A stretch of 64,000 nucleotides of DNA from Thalassotalea_F euphylliae (GCF_042682785.1 NZ_JBHUIB010000003.1:992001-1056000), one strand, 5' to 3'; numbered from the stretch's first letter, positions 45,045 to 54,315 are shown. Numbers and translations: made by a program. Notes: generated by a model from the letters alone, not told the origin.

Positions 45045-45666
45045 TAAGGTTTGGATTATTGGTCTACCGCGAACAGCGACTACCAGCGTATGCGTTGCCA
45101 GTTTAGGTTTAGGACTAAAAACAGCGCATACGGCTTATACGCAAGACAGTATTAAGGACAGCCAAGTTGTAGCAGATACGCCTATATTTGCTGATTACCA
45201 AGCATTGGACAAGTTATACCCTAACAGTAAATTTGTTAATTTAGTGCGAAATACAGAATCTTGGGTACCCTCAATTCGACAATTGTTGCTTCGAATGTTT
45301 GACAATCTTCAGCGAGATGATGGTGGCTTTAACCCCTATCTGAAACGCTGTTACAACCAAGTATTTGCCCCCCTAACAATTGACAATATTCATGATGATA
45401 GCTTCTTAATTGACTGCTACAACCGACATCAAAAACATATTGCCCACTATTTTATTGGCCGCAACCAAGACCTGTTAACCATTGATATTAAAGATAAAGA
45501 TAGCTTTGATATGTATTGTGCTTTTCTTGACGTTATCCCACCTCATGACCACCCTGGTTTTGAACGTATAAATATTGGCGGTAAGGTAACTGCGTGGAAT
45601 AAAATCAAACATCCGCTAAAAATTGCATCAACACGCAATGGACGCATAGATAGTGCTTTGTACTAG
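45034..45666 (+). CDS. Sulfotransferase-like P-loop protein
   Basis: 210 residues, GTG start. The first residues VWIIGLPRTATTSVCVASLGLGLKTAH hold the 5'-phosphosulfate loop of the sulfotransferase fold, and FVNLVRNTESWVPSI is the expected 3'-phosphate region (the R-x-x-x-S type). Its start overlaps the prepilin stop by 11 bases, so translation is likely coupled. It may modify a sugar or a surface protein. The substrate, and whether the prepilin is its target, are inference. Confidence 0.72.
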   Translation: MSVNKVWIIGLPRTATTSVCVASLGLGLKTAHTAYTQDSIKDSQVVADTPIFADYQALDKLYPNSKFVNLVRNTESWVPSIRQLLLRMFDNLQRDDGGFNPYLKRCYNQVFAPLTIDNIHDDSFLIDCYNRHQKHIAHYFIGRNQDLLTIDIKDKDSFDMYCAFLDVIPPHDHPGFERINIGGKVTAWNKIKHPLKIASTRNGRIDSALY

Positions 45667-45720
45667 GCCGATAGGCTGGTAAAATCGCCGCCTTTAACTT
45701 TCTAGGCAAAATTAATCACT

Positions 45721-46293
45721 ATGTTTGAATTGAAGTACCAAACACCGTTCGAGTGGACTGAAGCGGTAATGGCAGATTTTGATAGCTTTTTGCAAGACCA
45801 TGCAGCTGCTGAGAAAAAAGCATCGGGTATGGCTATGTCGATGTTGTCTCACTACCCCGATCGTATCAAGCTTGTAAAAGCAATGACTGATCTGGCACTA
45901 GAAGAACTCATCCACTTCAAACAAGTGTTAAAACTACTTTTAGCGCGTGATGTTCAGTTAGCTGACGACAAAAAAGACACTTACATTAAAGACATCCGCA
46001 AACTTTTCAGAAATGGTCGAGATGAGTTCTTAATGGACCGACTATTAGTAGCTGGTGTGATTGAAGCGCGTGGTCACGAGCGTTTTTCTTTGGTAGCAGA
46101 AGCGCTTCCTCAAGGTAAAGATAAAGACTTTTATGTGGGTATCGCTAAATCGGAAGAGAAACATAAAAACTTGTTTGTGGAACTTGCCTACGAGTATTTT
46201 GACAAAGAAGACGTAGATCAACGTTTAGAAGAGATTTTGATCGCAGAAGCTGACATTTGTGCGAAATTACCATTCCGTGCAGCGCTTCACTAA
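45721..46293 (+). CDS. miaE: tRNA-(ms2io6A)-hydroxylase
   Basis: 190 residues. Diiron, ferritin-like protein: metal ligands are in LALEELIHFKQV (EExxH), EARGHERF and SEEKHKNLF. It hydroxylates the isopentenyl side chain of ms2i6A37 in tRNA, needing oxygen. Length and MFELKYQTPFEWTEAVMADFDSFLQDHA match MiaE of gammaproteobacteria. Possible promoter just upstream; no clear terminator before the beta-lactamase gene. Confidence 0.93.
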   Translation: MFELKYQTPFEWTEAVMADFDSFLQDHAAAEKKASGMAMSMLSHYPDRIKLVKAMTDLALEELIHFKQVLKLLLARDVQLADDKKDTYIKDIRKLFRNGRDEFLMDRLLVAGVIEARGHERFSLVAEALPQGKDKDFYVGIAKSEEKHKNLFVELAYEYFDKEDVDQRLEEILIAEADICAKLPFRAALH

Positions 46294-46331
46294 TACACAT
46301 ATGCGTTAAAACAATACGTACAGGGTTTTCT

Positions 46332-47162
46332 ATGACATCAGGGAAGATTTTATCAAGCATCGTCATTAGCTTATGCATTTTTACCGCTTCAGCTATTACG
46401 GCAAGCGCCTCTGCAAATGAGTCGCTACCTTGCGAAACCCAGACTGACGCATGTAGCTTTGTATTTCTAAACGCGTCAGGCGAACTGTTTAAACACAACC
46501 CTAAACGCGCAGATACCCGCTATCGCCCTTTTTCGACATTTAAGATACCTAACTCAATGATTGCCCTTGATACGGGCGTCGTTAATGACTTGTCGCAGAC
46601 CTTTAGCGCAAACACGAACATGTATCCGCCCGAATCGTGGTGGCCTTCATCATGGACAAGTAAGGCACATACATTGCGAAGCGCTTACCAAGTATCAGCG
46701 GTGCCTTTATATCGTGAATTTGCGACTCAAATTGGCGAGCAACGTATGGTGAAATATTTAGCTGACTTTGATTACGGCAACCAAAATATCAGCTCAGGTC
46801 TCGATAATTTCTGGTTGGAAGAAAGCATTAAAATTTCAGCAACCGAACAGGTATCATTTTTACGCAAGCTTTATCATCAAGAGTTACCGTTAAAAAACGA
46901 AACTTACGCGTTGCTCAAGCCATTAACTGAGCACCAAACTCACCCAACACATGTCATTTATGCCAAAACAGGTACGGGGACATTAAGTAATACACTCGCA
47001 GAAGGCTGGTTTGTAGGTGCTATTGAAGATAACGGGCAATGGCACATTTTCGCAGCACATGCCAGTGAAGGGTCGTTCAGAGATGTCGTAAAAAAACGAA
47101 TGATTATTGCTGAAAAATACCTGTCCCATTACGGTTATACGCTGCATCATAAATATCAATAG
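46332..47162 (+). CDS. Class D beta-lactamase (OXA-like)
   Basis: 276 residues from the ATG at 46332, which has AGGG 6 bases upstream; the longer frame from 46257 runs into miaE. Signal peptide to about residue 28 (FTASAITASASA). All class D motifs are there: S68-T-F-K71 with the carbamylated Lys, S122-A-V124, Y148-G-N150, W161-L-E in the omega loop, and K212-T-G214. Cys34 and Cys41 may form a disulfide. It hydrolyses penicillins in the periplasm; the spectrum cannot be read. Chromosomal, between miaE and rlmJ, with no mobile element. Confidence 0.92.
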   Translation: MTSGKILSSIVISLCIFTASAITASASANESLPCETQTDACSFVFLNASGELFKHNPKRADTRYRPFSTFKIPNSMIALDTGVVNDLSQTFSANTNMYPPESWWPSSWTSKAHTLRSAYQVSAVPLYREFATQIGEQRMVKYLADFDYGNQNISSGLDNFWLEESIKISATEQVSFLRKLYHQELPLKNETYALLKPLTEHQTHPTHVIYAKTGTGTLSNTLAEGWFVGAIEDNGQWHIFAAHASEGSFRDVVKKRMIIAEKYLSHYGYTLHHKYQ

Positions 47163-47170
47163 GAGCTCTC

Positions 47171-48010
47171 TTGCTAAGCTATCGTCACGCCTTTCATGCT
47201 GGAAACTTTGCTGATGTTTTAAAACACAGTGTATTGGCCTACGTATTGGAATACATGGCCAAGAAAGAAAAAGGCTATTGTTATTTCGACAGTCATTCCG
47301 GTGCTGGCATGTATCAGTTGGCAGATGACTACGCCCAAAAAACAGGGGAATACAAAGACGGCATCGACAAGCTGTACCAAAAAAACAATTTACCTCCCTT
47401 GCTTGATAGTTATGTAGACCTTATTCAATCGCTGAATAATCGTGCGGAGTTATCAGTTTACCCCGGCTCCCCCGCTATTGCGCAAGCATACGCACGTAAA
47501 CAAGATACAGCCCGACTGTTTGAAATTCACCCGACTGACTTTGAACTGCTAACTGAATTTACAGACACGTGGAAACAATGCCGTCTACAGAAAAAAGATG
47601 GCTACAAAGGCGTGGTCAGTCAAATGCCGCCGACGACAAGGCGCGGTGTTTTACTGATAGACCCGCCTTATGAAATCAAAGACGATTATCAAAAAGCAGT
47701 CGATACAGTCGTTAAAGCGCATACAAAATTCGCTACTGGAACCTTTATAATTTGGTATCCCGTTGTGAAGCGTCACTTTATTGATGCCATGGAAAAAGGC
47801 CTTACAGACAGCGGTATTCGAAATATATTGCAAACAGAATTGTGTTTGCTAGCCGATAGCGAAGAATACGGTATGACAGGGACAGGATTATTTATTGTTA
47901 ACCCGCCGTGGCAACTTGAAGCAGAATTAGAAACTGCACTACCTTACCTAGTTAGTACGCTTGGTACACAAAAAAGTCAGTTTACTCTGCGCCAACTTGT
48001 AAACGAATAG
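47171..48010 (+). CDS. rlmJ: 23S rRNA (adenine-2030-N6)-methyltransferase
   Basis: 279 residues, TTG start with AGGAG just upstream (47161-47165). The family N-terminus is LSYRHAFHAGNFADVLKHSVLAY. The SAM site is FDSHSGAGMYQL, and the catalytic DPPYE is in VLLIDPPYEIKDDYQ, with a TFIIWYPVVKR strand following. RlmJ methylates A2030 of 23S rRNA. It is 8 bases after the beta-lactamase stop, so both are on one message. Confidence 0.95.
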   Translation: MLSYRHAFHAGNFADVLKHSVLAYVLEYMAKKEKGYCYFDSHSGAGMYQLADDYAQKTGEYKDGIDKLYQKNNLPPLLDSYVDLIQSLNNRAELSVYPGSPAIAQAYARKQDTARLFEIHPTDFELLTEFTDTWKQCRLQKKDGYKGVVSQMPPTTRRGVLLIDPPYEIKDDYQKAVDTVVKAHTKFATGTFIIWYPVVKRHFIDAMEKGLTDSGIRNILQTELCLLADSEEYGMTGTGLFIVNPPWQLEAELETALPYLVSTLGTQKSQFTLRQLVNE

Positions 48011-48019
48011 ACATACTTT

Positions 48020-48038
48020 GAGGGCGCTATATGCCCTC
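48020..48038 (+). terminator. Weak terminator after rlmJ
   Basis: Stem GAGGGC / GCCCTC around a 7-base loop, followed by only TT. Moderate at best. Confidence 0.5.
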
Positions 48039-48152
48039 TTGTCCCAAACTTTCTGCCACTGAAACATTTTCTTATACCTTTCATACAAACTGTAACGCAG
48101 AATTCGAATTAAATTGGCTATTATATCGTCAGCTTAATCAAATATTCTGTGT

Positions 48153-48530
48153 ATGCCGTCAATTACTAAATTATTATTGTTTGTTATCACATTAGCGACT
48201 CCGACCTTTACTATGGCTGGTGAGTTAAGTGGGTTAATGATGATATTCTTGCCAGGCTTTGTCTTTTTAGTCTGTGGCGTTGTTGCCGTCACGTATGCAC
48301 TGACCTCATCAATCGAACACTATTGGTTGAAAACCTCAATTCGCTTCTTTGTTGTACTTTTAGTGGTCACACCAAGTCATATCAGTGGCTCAGCCGCGTG
48401 GTGGCCAAATGGCATTGCCATATTTTTTGACGATACCGTCAATGTTATAAATGCTTTTGCCTGTACCTCAGGGCTTACATTAATCATGCTATTTTCTTGG
48501 TGGTTGCTCAAAAAACAACGTAAGGTATAA
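48153..48530 (+). CDS. Small membrane protein of unknown function
   Basis: 125 residues. A signal peptide or first helix (LLLFVITLATPTFTMA) is followed by three hydrophobic helices at about 28-50, 62-76 and 100-118, and a basic tail KKQRKV. I recognise no domain. ATG start; next gene follows by 40 bases. Confidence 0.55.
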   Translation: MPSITKLLLFVITLATPTFTMAGELSGLMMIFLPGFVFLVCGVVAVTYALTSSIEHYWLKTSIRFFVVLLVVTPSHISGSAAWWPNGIAIFFDDTVNVINAFACTSGLTLIMLFSWWLLKKQRKV

Positions 48531-48570
48531 ACAGTACTTTTCGTCACTGGCAATTATTGCCTCATTAGCT

Positions 48571-48969
48571 ATGTCTTCTTCAAACAACCCTAAGTTACTC
48601 GGCGTAGAGCAAATTGCTATTGCGATATCAGATTTAGATTCAGCAGTGGATTTTTACCATAGAAAGCTTGGCATACCCTTAGCGTTTGATGTACCGCCGA
48701 ATCTCGCTTTTCTCCTGCTAGGCGACAACCGGCTGATGTTAACAACCTTGCAGGGGGAGCCGAAAGACCATCACACTTCCGTTATTTATTATCAAACCGT
48801 CGATATCGAGGCGTATTTTTCGTCGCTTTCTTCAATGGGTATAACAATCGAACGCGCCCCTCAGTTGGCCGCTAAAATGCCAGATCACGATTTATGGATT
48901 GGCTTTATCCGTGATCCTGATGATAACCTAGTAGGAATAATGGAAGAAAAACAACCAGGTAACTCATGA
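48571..48969 (+). CDS. VOC-superfamily (glyoxalase-like) protein
   Basis: 132 residues. Two beta-alpha-beta-beta-beta repeats: VEQIAIAISDLDSAVDFYHRKLGIPLAFDVPPNLAFLLLG and VIYYQTVDIEAYFSSLSSMGITIE followed by LWIGFIRDPDDNLVGIMEE. That is the VOC fold with its usual metal-site Glu at the end (MEE). Activity not known. Its last codon overlaps the start of the next gene by 4 bases (ATGA). Confidence 0.82.
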   Translation: MSSSNNPKLLGVEQIAIAISDLDSAVDFYHRKLGIPLAFDVPPNLAFLLLGDNRLMLTTLQGEPKDHHTSVIYYQTVDIEAYFSSLSSMGITIERAPQLAAKMPDHDLWIGFIRDPDDNLVGIMEEKQPGNS

Positions 48970-49439
48970 ATTCACTCTTCAAAATAATTAAAACGACCAT
49001 TGTATCAAGCTTATTGATTGGGCTATTTACAGTGCAAGCGAATGCTCAGCCAGCAGACAAAGCAGTGCTAGAGCAATTGCTAAACGACTTTTTAGCCAAC
49101 AGCGTGCAAGACGATAAAAAGAACCACGATAGATTTTGGGCAGACGATTTAATCTATACCAGTTCTTCTGGCACTCGTTTTGACAAAGCATTCATTATGA
49201 AAGGCATTAATGACTCGGCGAGTAAAGACGGCCAACCCGTTCCACATTATTGGGCAGAGGAAACAGATATTAGAGTATATGGCGATACCGCTATTGTCGC
49301 GTTTAAGCTGATGCATAAGGCACATAAAGACGCAAAAGAGATGCAACAAACCTATTTCAATACCGGTACTTTTCTAAAGCGTGACGGAAAATGGCAAGCG
49401 GTAGCATGGCAAGCGACAAAAATTCCTACAGAGAAGTAA
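48966..49439 (+). CDS. Secreted NTF2-like protein (DUF4440-type)
   Basis: 157 residues. Signal peptide (SSLLIGLFTVQANA, cut near residue 27), then a SnoaL/DUF4440 domain: LLNDFLANSVQDDKKNHDRFWADDLIYTSSSGTRFDKAFIMKGI and ETDIRVYGDTAIVAFKL ... TYFNTGTFLKRDGKWQAVAWQATKIP. Function unknown; the family includes detoxification-like proteins. Translationally coupled to the VOC gene. Terminator directly downstream. Confidence 0.82.
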   Translation: MNSLFKIIKTTIVSSLLIGLFTVQANAQPADKAVLEQLLNDFLANSVQDDKKNHDRFWADDLIYTSSSGTRFDKAFIMKGINDSASKDGQPVPHYWAEETDIRVYGDTAIVAFKLMHKAHKDAKEMQQTYFNTGTFLKRDGKWQAVAWQATKIPTEK

Positions 49440-49458
49440 TTTATAACAATCACTCATT

Positions 49459-49486
49459 AAAAAAGCCGCGCTAAAGCGGCTTTTTT
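49459..49486. terminator. Bidirectional terminator
   Basis: Stem GCCGC / GCGGC (49465-49469 with 49476-49480), six A before and six T after, between convergent genes. Confidence 0.9.
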
Positions 49487-49508
49487 AATGTTGAAGTTCA
49501 ATAGTTTT

Positions 49509-51977
49509 CTAGAAAGTAAACGTCGACGTAATAAAGAACGATCGCCCTACAACGTCATATATACTCGGCTCAGTATCCATGTCCGACGCACCAGGTATAA
49601 TCTCTGGTTCTTTATCAAACAAGTTGATAATACCTGCATTTATTCTTAGCGCCTCAGATGCCTGAAATGATAGTGACATATCATGATATGCAACACTTGC
49701 TGTATTGAACGCTTCACCAAACCATTCACCTTCCATACCTTTGATAAACTGAATGCTGTATAAAGCGCTTAAATCGTCGCTAATATCGGCTTCCACGTCT
49801 AAGTTTGCACGTAGTTCTGAATAACCGCCGTAGTAACCATCAATTGATCCTGCGTAGTCGATGCCCTCTTCTTCAAACTCAATCATATAAGTAGAATTTA
49901 AAGACACCTTAAACAGATCGCCTTTGTACTGAATTTCCCAATCAATACCTGAGATTTTCTGGTCTGCAATATTGATCAATGGCGACTCCATCATAGTTAA
50001 GTCACCATCGGGTGTAATATTAATTTGCTCACACGCAGTAGTGTCGCCGGCAAAACACTCATCGATTGAGCCTTGTAAATCAGGCGAACCAATGGCGTTC
50101 GTTGTTTCGAAGCGCCAGTAATCAAGCGTCGTTTCAATATTGTCTGTAATGTCCCACACAATACCAAACGTGAATGAATCGCTTTCTTCTGGCTCTAGCT
50201 CTTCAGCACTGGTGTACGTTACTAACCCTTCATATTCCTCGTCATACCAAGGATCGTAAATAAAAACGTAACTACCAAAAGCACCGCCAAACAGTTCATT
50301 AATGTTTGGTGCTCTAAAGCCCGTTGCTCGCACTGCCCTGAACATTAAATCGTCGTTTACACGATACGTTGCACCAAGTTTCCACGTTAGCTCGCTGCCA
50401 AAGGTAGAGTAGTCATCAAGTCGCAATGCTGAATCTAAGGTAAAACCATTTTCAAATGGGTATGAGGTTTCTACAAAAGCCGATTGCACGTTGTAATCGC
50501 CATCGGTCGGCAAAATTATCGCCCCTGTACTCAAACCTTGTTGGCTGACTTCATCGGGCGTGTAATAGCCCTCTTCCCAACGACTCTCTGCACCAAACAC
50601 GTAACCTAAACCAAACTCAGTTTCACCACTATAGCCCGCTGTAATCAGTGTTTGCTCGTTACCGCCTTTACCATCGTCGGTATAAATCACACCTTCCGAA
50701 ATTAAAAAGTCTCTGTCTAACTGCTCACCGCTAAACCAAAGTGCTTGGTTCGCATAAATACTGTATTCCATGTTGACGGCATGAATACCATTTTGCATGG
50801 TTTCGTCAGCTTCATTTTTTGCATACGTGACAGAGACATCCCAGCTATCTCCGTTTTCTAAGTGGCCCTTTAGTTCTGCAGAAATACGGTAAGTATCGGT
50901 TTTTTGTTGAACCTTTCGATTACCTGCATCGGTAAATCGACGCGTATACTCTAGGTAATAAGGTACGCCGTACTCAGGGTCTTCAAAATATGCGAGATAT
51001 TCAGGGTCAATGTAGTAAGTATCTAAGTACCAAAGCGCTGGCTCTGGTGCCAATAGCTGCTTTGAATCACGATGTGTATAAAAGGCATCAACATTAAGTG
51101 CTAAATCATCCGAAAGGTCTTGATTGTAACTCGCGAAAATACTGTACAAATCATTTGGCGTTTGCGCGTAACTTTGCTCAGTGTAGTCATAACATACATC
51201 TTGGTATTCAAAGCCGCCATTGCCATCAGGCACTAAACCGTCAACTTTACCGCCAGGCACGTAATATGAGCAAGCCGGTGATACGAAATCACGATCAGAT
51301 TGGATAATATCTTCACGACCTGAATACTGAAGACCAACCGCTAATTTGCCATCAGCAAAGTCAAAACCATGCAGTAAGCTAATATCATAAGTTTCACCAT
51401 CACCTTTGTCGGTCGTCGCAAAATCAACGGTTAGTTCAGTATCATCAAATGACTTGTGCGTAATGATATTAACGACACCTGCAATGGCATCAGACCCGTA
51501 TACGGCCGACGCGCCGTCTTTGAGAATTTCTACCGATTTGATCATCGAAAGTGGAATTGTATTTAAATCGACTGATGCATCGGCGCCGATACCTGAAGGC
51601 ACCATTCGGCGACCATTTAACAGAACAAGTGTGCGATTTTCACCCATACCACGCAGGTTAACGGTAGCAGAACCACCACCGCCATTGTTGCTATGACCGC
51701 CAAGGTTAGTGCCTGCAACAACGGTTTGTGCAGAAAGTACGTCTTCTAGCGACTGAAAACCGGCTTTAACAATATAATCAGAAGAGATTACAGTAACAGG
51801 GCTTGCTGTTTCGATATCAGCACGACTAATACGAGAACCCGTTACCACAATGCGTTCTACCTCTTCACTTGCCGTCTCGTCAGCAACAGCATGTCCACTG
51901 AATAATGGCAAAGAGAAAAGTGTCGGGGTTATAACAGCAAATGAAATTGCCTTACAAAGTGGCGATAAAGCGCGCAT
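49509..51977 (-). CDS. TonB-dependent outer-membrane receptor 2
   Basis: 822 residues. Signal peptide to about residue 31 (PLFSGHAVA). TonB box-like RIVVTGSRI at about 41, plug domain (ETASPVTVISSDYIVKAGFQSLEDVLSAQ ... RGMGENRTLVLLNGRRM ... VEILKDGASAVYGSDAIAGVVNI), then barrel ending ITSTFTF. The plug motif KDGASAVYGSDAIAGVVN and the NLRGMG are typical of receptors in this marine group. Contains several paired Cys in the extracellular loops (SPACSYYV, DVCYDY, DECFAGDTTACE). Ligand unknown. Single gene, GAGAGG ribosome site. Confidence 0.93.
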   Translation of the reverse strand: MRALSPLCKAISFAVITPTLFSLPLFSGHAVADETASEEVERIVVTGSRISRADIETASPVTVISSDYIVKAGFQSLEDVLSAQTVVAGTNLGGHSNNGGGGSATVNLRGMGENRTLVLLNGRRMVPSGIGADASVDLNTIPLSMIKSVEILKDGASAVYGSDAIAGVVNIITHKSFDDTELTVDFATTDKGDGETYDISLLHGFDFADGKLAVGLQYSGREDIIQSDRDFVSPACSYYVPGGKVDGLVPDGNGGFEYQDVCYDYTEQSYAQTPNDLYSIFASYNQDLSDDLALNVDAFYTHRDSKQLLAPEPALWYLDTYYIDPEYLAYFEDPEYGVPYYLEYTRRFTDAGNRKVQQKTDTYRISAELKGHLENGDSWDVSVTYAKNEADETMQNGIHAVNMEYSIYANQALWFSGEQLDRDFLISEGVIYTDDGKGGNEQTLITAGYSGETEFGLGYVFGAESRWEEGYYTPDEVSQQGLSTGAIILPTDGDYNVQSAFVETSYPFENGFTLDSALRLDDYSTFGSELTWKLGATYRVNDDLMFRAVRATGFRAPNINELFGGAFGSYVFIYDPWYDEEYEGLVTYTSAEELEPEESDSFTFGIVWDITDNIETTLDYWRFETTNAIGSPDLQGSIDECFAGDTTACEQINITPDGDLTMMESPLINIADQKISGIDWEIQYKGDLFKVSLNSTYMIEFEEEGIDYAGSIDGYYGGYSELRANLDVEADISDDLSALYSIQFIKGMEGEWFGEAFNTASVAYHDMSLSFQASEALRINAGIINLFDKEPEIIPGASDMDTEPSIYDVVGRSFFITSTFTF

Positions 51978-52069
51978 GTAATGTAAACCTCTCTATTAAA
52001 GTCAAATACGTGCTTATTCTTGTTGTTATATGCAGATTACATTTTGACACATTTGGTAAGAGTGGTCTG

Positions 52070-52083
52070 TTACATCAATGTAA
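52070..52083. promoter_or_regulatory. Palindrome upstream of TonB receptor 2
   Basis: TTACATCAATGTAA, a 6-base arm palindrome 93 bases before the start codon. GTTAAC repeats at about 52110-52125 lie nearby. Possible regulator site, unproven. Confidence 0.35.
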
Positions 52084-52198
52084 TTAGCTAATTAATTCAA
52101 TAGGTTAAAAACTTGTTAACACCGTTAACATGACGTTAATACTGGTATGACCAGAGCGTTATTTGTACACTTATAGGTACATAAACGCCTATTTGCTG

Positions 52199-52447
52199 TT
52201 ACGAAACAATTACGTTTACAGCAAGCTCCATACCATCCACCGTCCAACGTTCGGCTAGTTTGTTATAAATAACGCGGCCAATCAGTGTTTTCTGGCTACC
52301 ATCGTCATACTGCACTTGCATATGACAGATATGGTTATGTTCCAATACGAAGTTGTCGATACTGACTTGGCTGGGTTTGCGTTGCGGTAATGAAGGGCTG
52401 CGTCGTTTGTACCAGTCCCTTGGAATGATCTCAAATTGATAAGTCAT
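52199..52447 (-). CDS. Small protein of unknown function
   Basis: 82 residues, ATG with AGGAA just upstream. No signal or helix. The sequence (HICHMQVQYDDGSQKTLIGRVIYNKLAERWTVDGM) looks like a single small beta domain. Family not recognised. Divergent from the VOC gene at 52489. Confidence 0.5.
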   Translation of the reverse strand: MTYQFEIIPRDWYKRRSPSLPQRKPSQVSIDNFVLEHNHICHMQVQYDDGSQKTLIGRVIYNKLAERWTVDGMELAVNVIVS

Positions 52448-52488
52448 AATTTCCTATACTAGTTATATGATTTCCTTTATTGAAGTGT

Positions 52489-52935
52489 ATGTTGATGATA
52501 AGTCTAACTCACATTGCTTTGCATGTCGCCGATCTCGAAGCCTGTGTTGGTTTTTATCAGCAGTATGCTGGCATGTATATTATTCGCGATCGAAGACCTC
52601 ATGGAGAAAAAGGAAAGCGAATCGTTTGGCTAGCTGAACGCGGCAGAGAAACCTCTTTTATAATGGTTGTGCTTCCAGGAGGACCAAAAAAACAGCAAGC
52701 CGACAATGACTTTTCCCATTTGGGTTTTGCGTTAGAAAGTAAACAGGCTGTTGATGACATTGCAGAGCAAGCAGACCGTGATGGTATTTTGGTGTGGCCG
52801 TGTAAACAAGAACCCTATCCCGTGGGATACTACTGCGGCATAAAAGATCCAGACGGAAACTTCGTTGAGTTTAGCTATGGCCAGCCACTAGGGCCCGGCG
52901 CCGAAGACTGCCCTAATATGGTTAACTTGAAATAA
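52489..52935 (+). CDS. VOC-superfamily protein, glyoxalase/bleomycin-resistance type
   Basis: 148 residues from ATG 52489; ATG 52495 is also possible. N-terminal ISLTHIALHVADLEACVGFYQQYAGMYIIRD and C-terminal YCGIKDPDGNFVEFSYGQP give the paired VOC repeats with metal ligands His and Glu. Likely a dioxygenase, isomerase or lyase of small molecules; not further assignable. The DUF1801 gene follows 34 bases later on the same strand. Confidence 0.8.
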   Translation: MLMISLTHIALHVADLEACVGFYQQYAGMYIIRDRRPHGEKGKRIVWLAERGRETSFIMVVLPGGPKKQQADNDFSHLGFALESKQAVDDIAEQADRDGILVWPCKQEPYPVGYYCGIKDPDGNFVEFSYGQPLGPGAEDCPNMVNLK

Positions 52936-52969
52936 AGATCAACACTATACCAATAAAAAGGCGAGACAA

Positions 52970-53389
52970 ATGTCGACATTGAAAACACAAGAAAATGATG
53001 CGAGTGTTGAGGACTTTATCAACAGTATTGACCATCCACAAAAAGAGCATGATGCACGAACTCTTGTCTCCTTTTTTGAGGCAATCACCGGCAAACCGCC
53101 TCGAATGTGGGGTAATAGCATCATTGGTTTTGGCAAGTATACCTACGAAAATACCGCTAAAGGCGGACAATGGCCAGTAACGGGTTTCTCTCCTCGAAAA
53201 TCGGCGTTAAGCGTCTATATCATGCCTGGTTTTGATAGTTTTGAGGAAGAGCTTGCAGCTCTGGGCAAGCACAAAATAGGCAAATCTTGCCTTTATATTA
53301 ATAGGCTGGACGACATTAACATCGATGTCCTCGAAGTCATTGTCGCCAAGTCTATTGCTATAATGAGCACTCGATATCCGTTAGAGTGA
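52970..53389 (+). CDS. DUF1801-family protein (YdhG-like)
   Basis: 139 residues. Family marks: VEDFINSIDHPQKEHDARTLVSFFEAITGKPPRMWGNSIIGFGKYTY, FSPRKSALSVYIMPGFDSFEEELAALGKHKIGKSCLYINRLDDINIDVLE. Small iron-chaperone-fold (frataxin-like) domain; function unproven. ATG start. Possibly co-transcribed with the upstream VOC gene. Confidence 0.85.
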   Translation: MSTLKTQENDASVEDFINSIDHPQKEHDARTLVSFFEAITGKPPRMWGNSIIGFGKYTYENTAKGGQWPVTGFSPRKSALSVYIMPGFDSFEEELAALGKHKIGKSCLYINRLDDINIDVLEVIVAKSIAIMSTRYPLE

Positions 53390-53421
53390 ACGCGTCAAAA
53401 TCGGTAAATATGGTCGCTTTA

Positions 53422-54315
53422 CTAAAATGAAATTGGCTCCCCACTTAGTATTTGCATGAGAAACGGCGTTAAACCAAATATCCCAACACACATTAGGAGC
53501 GTTAAAGTAACCAAGACGCAGCTTGTTAGGTATTTAATACTAACACTGCTCTTAGAGCTACCATAAAAATATAACTGTGCGGCAGCCAATGGAATGATGA
53601 AACAGCCGAATGTCCACATAGCAAAGAAAGGATCACCAAATCCTGGAGTGGCGCCGACCATGGTACCTGTGATCAAATAACTGAAAACACCCACTCTCAA
53701 AAACCACTGTGCATTTGAGACTAGAAATAGCCTGATAGCCCACTTTTTATGGTCAGCAAGCTTTCTGTTTCTTGCTGTTTTAACGGTAAAATAAGCAAAT
53801 CCTAGAATAAGAAACCCATTGATACTTGTGCCTATCGCAGCGGTGGTATCAGGGCTAGCACCTCGAACCCAGGACAAGTAAAAGCCAGACAACGCCAATA
53901 GAAATACTGTAATCAGATATACATAGCCGTTGATTTTATGAAATTTTGGAGCAGCTGTTCTTACTTTTGGAATGAGCTGTAACGCGCCGCCAAAAGCCAC
54001 TATACCAGCACCTACCGCATGAAAAGCAAACGCCAAATTACCCGCTGAGTCGCCCTCTTCATAAGGACGGCTTCCTAATGGTTCCCAGCGATTCCATATT
54101 TCCATATTGTTTTCAATCACTGAAAAACCATAAAACGCCATGATGTAGTAAAAGAATAGCCATTGACCAACTAAGATAGCCAAAAACCAAAATAGCGCCG
54201 AATATTTTAATACCGAATTTGCTAGCGCCAACTGTGACTTTTTAGCGTGGTCGATTGAACCCGAACGGTTTCCAACGTCTTGCGATAAAGCAGCGTTTTT
54301 AGATATGTTTTCCAC
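53422..54315 (-). CDS. DUF2306-type membrane protein
   Basis: 298 residues from the GTG at 54315, which has AAAGGA upstream; a frame from 54369 is open but lacks a ribosome site. About seven membrane helices. Recurrent features: FAFHAVGAGIVAFGGALQLIPKVR, APKFHKINGYVYLITVFLLALSGFYLSW, DHKKWAIRLFLVSNAQWFLR. His residues in the helices (FAFHAVG, KFHKING, DHKKW) suggest heme or metal binding as in cytochrome b561-like folds; inference. Next to the AraC gene on the same strand. Confidence 0.78.
   Translation of the reverse strand: MENISKNAALSQDVGNRSGSIDHAKKSQLALANSVLKYSALFWFLAILVGQWLFFYYIMAFYGFSVIENNMEIWNRWEPLGSRPYEEGDSAGNLAFAFHAVGAGIVAFGGALQLIPKVRTAAPKFHKINGYVYLITVFLLALSGFYLSWVRGASPDTTAAIGTSINGFLILGFAYFTVKTARNRKLADHKKWAIRLFLVSNAQWFLRVGVFSYLITGTMVGATPGFGDPFFAMWTFGCFIIPLAAAQLYFYGSSKSSVSIKYLTSCVLVTLTLLMCVGIFGLTPFLMQILSGEPISF

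Noticed and set aside
48020..48038. Strong terminator after rlmJ
   Set aside because: The stem is fine but the T-run is only two bases; kept with moderate confidence.
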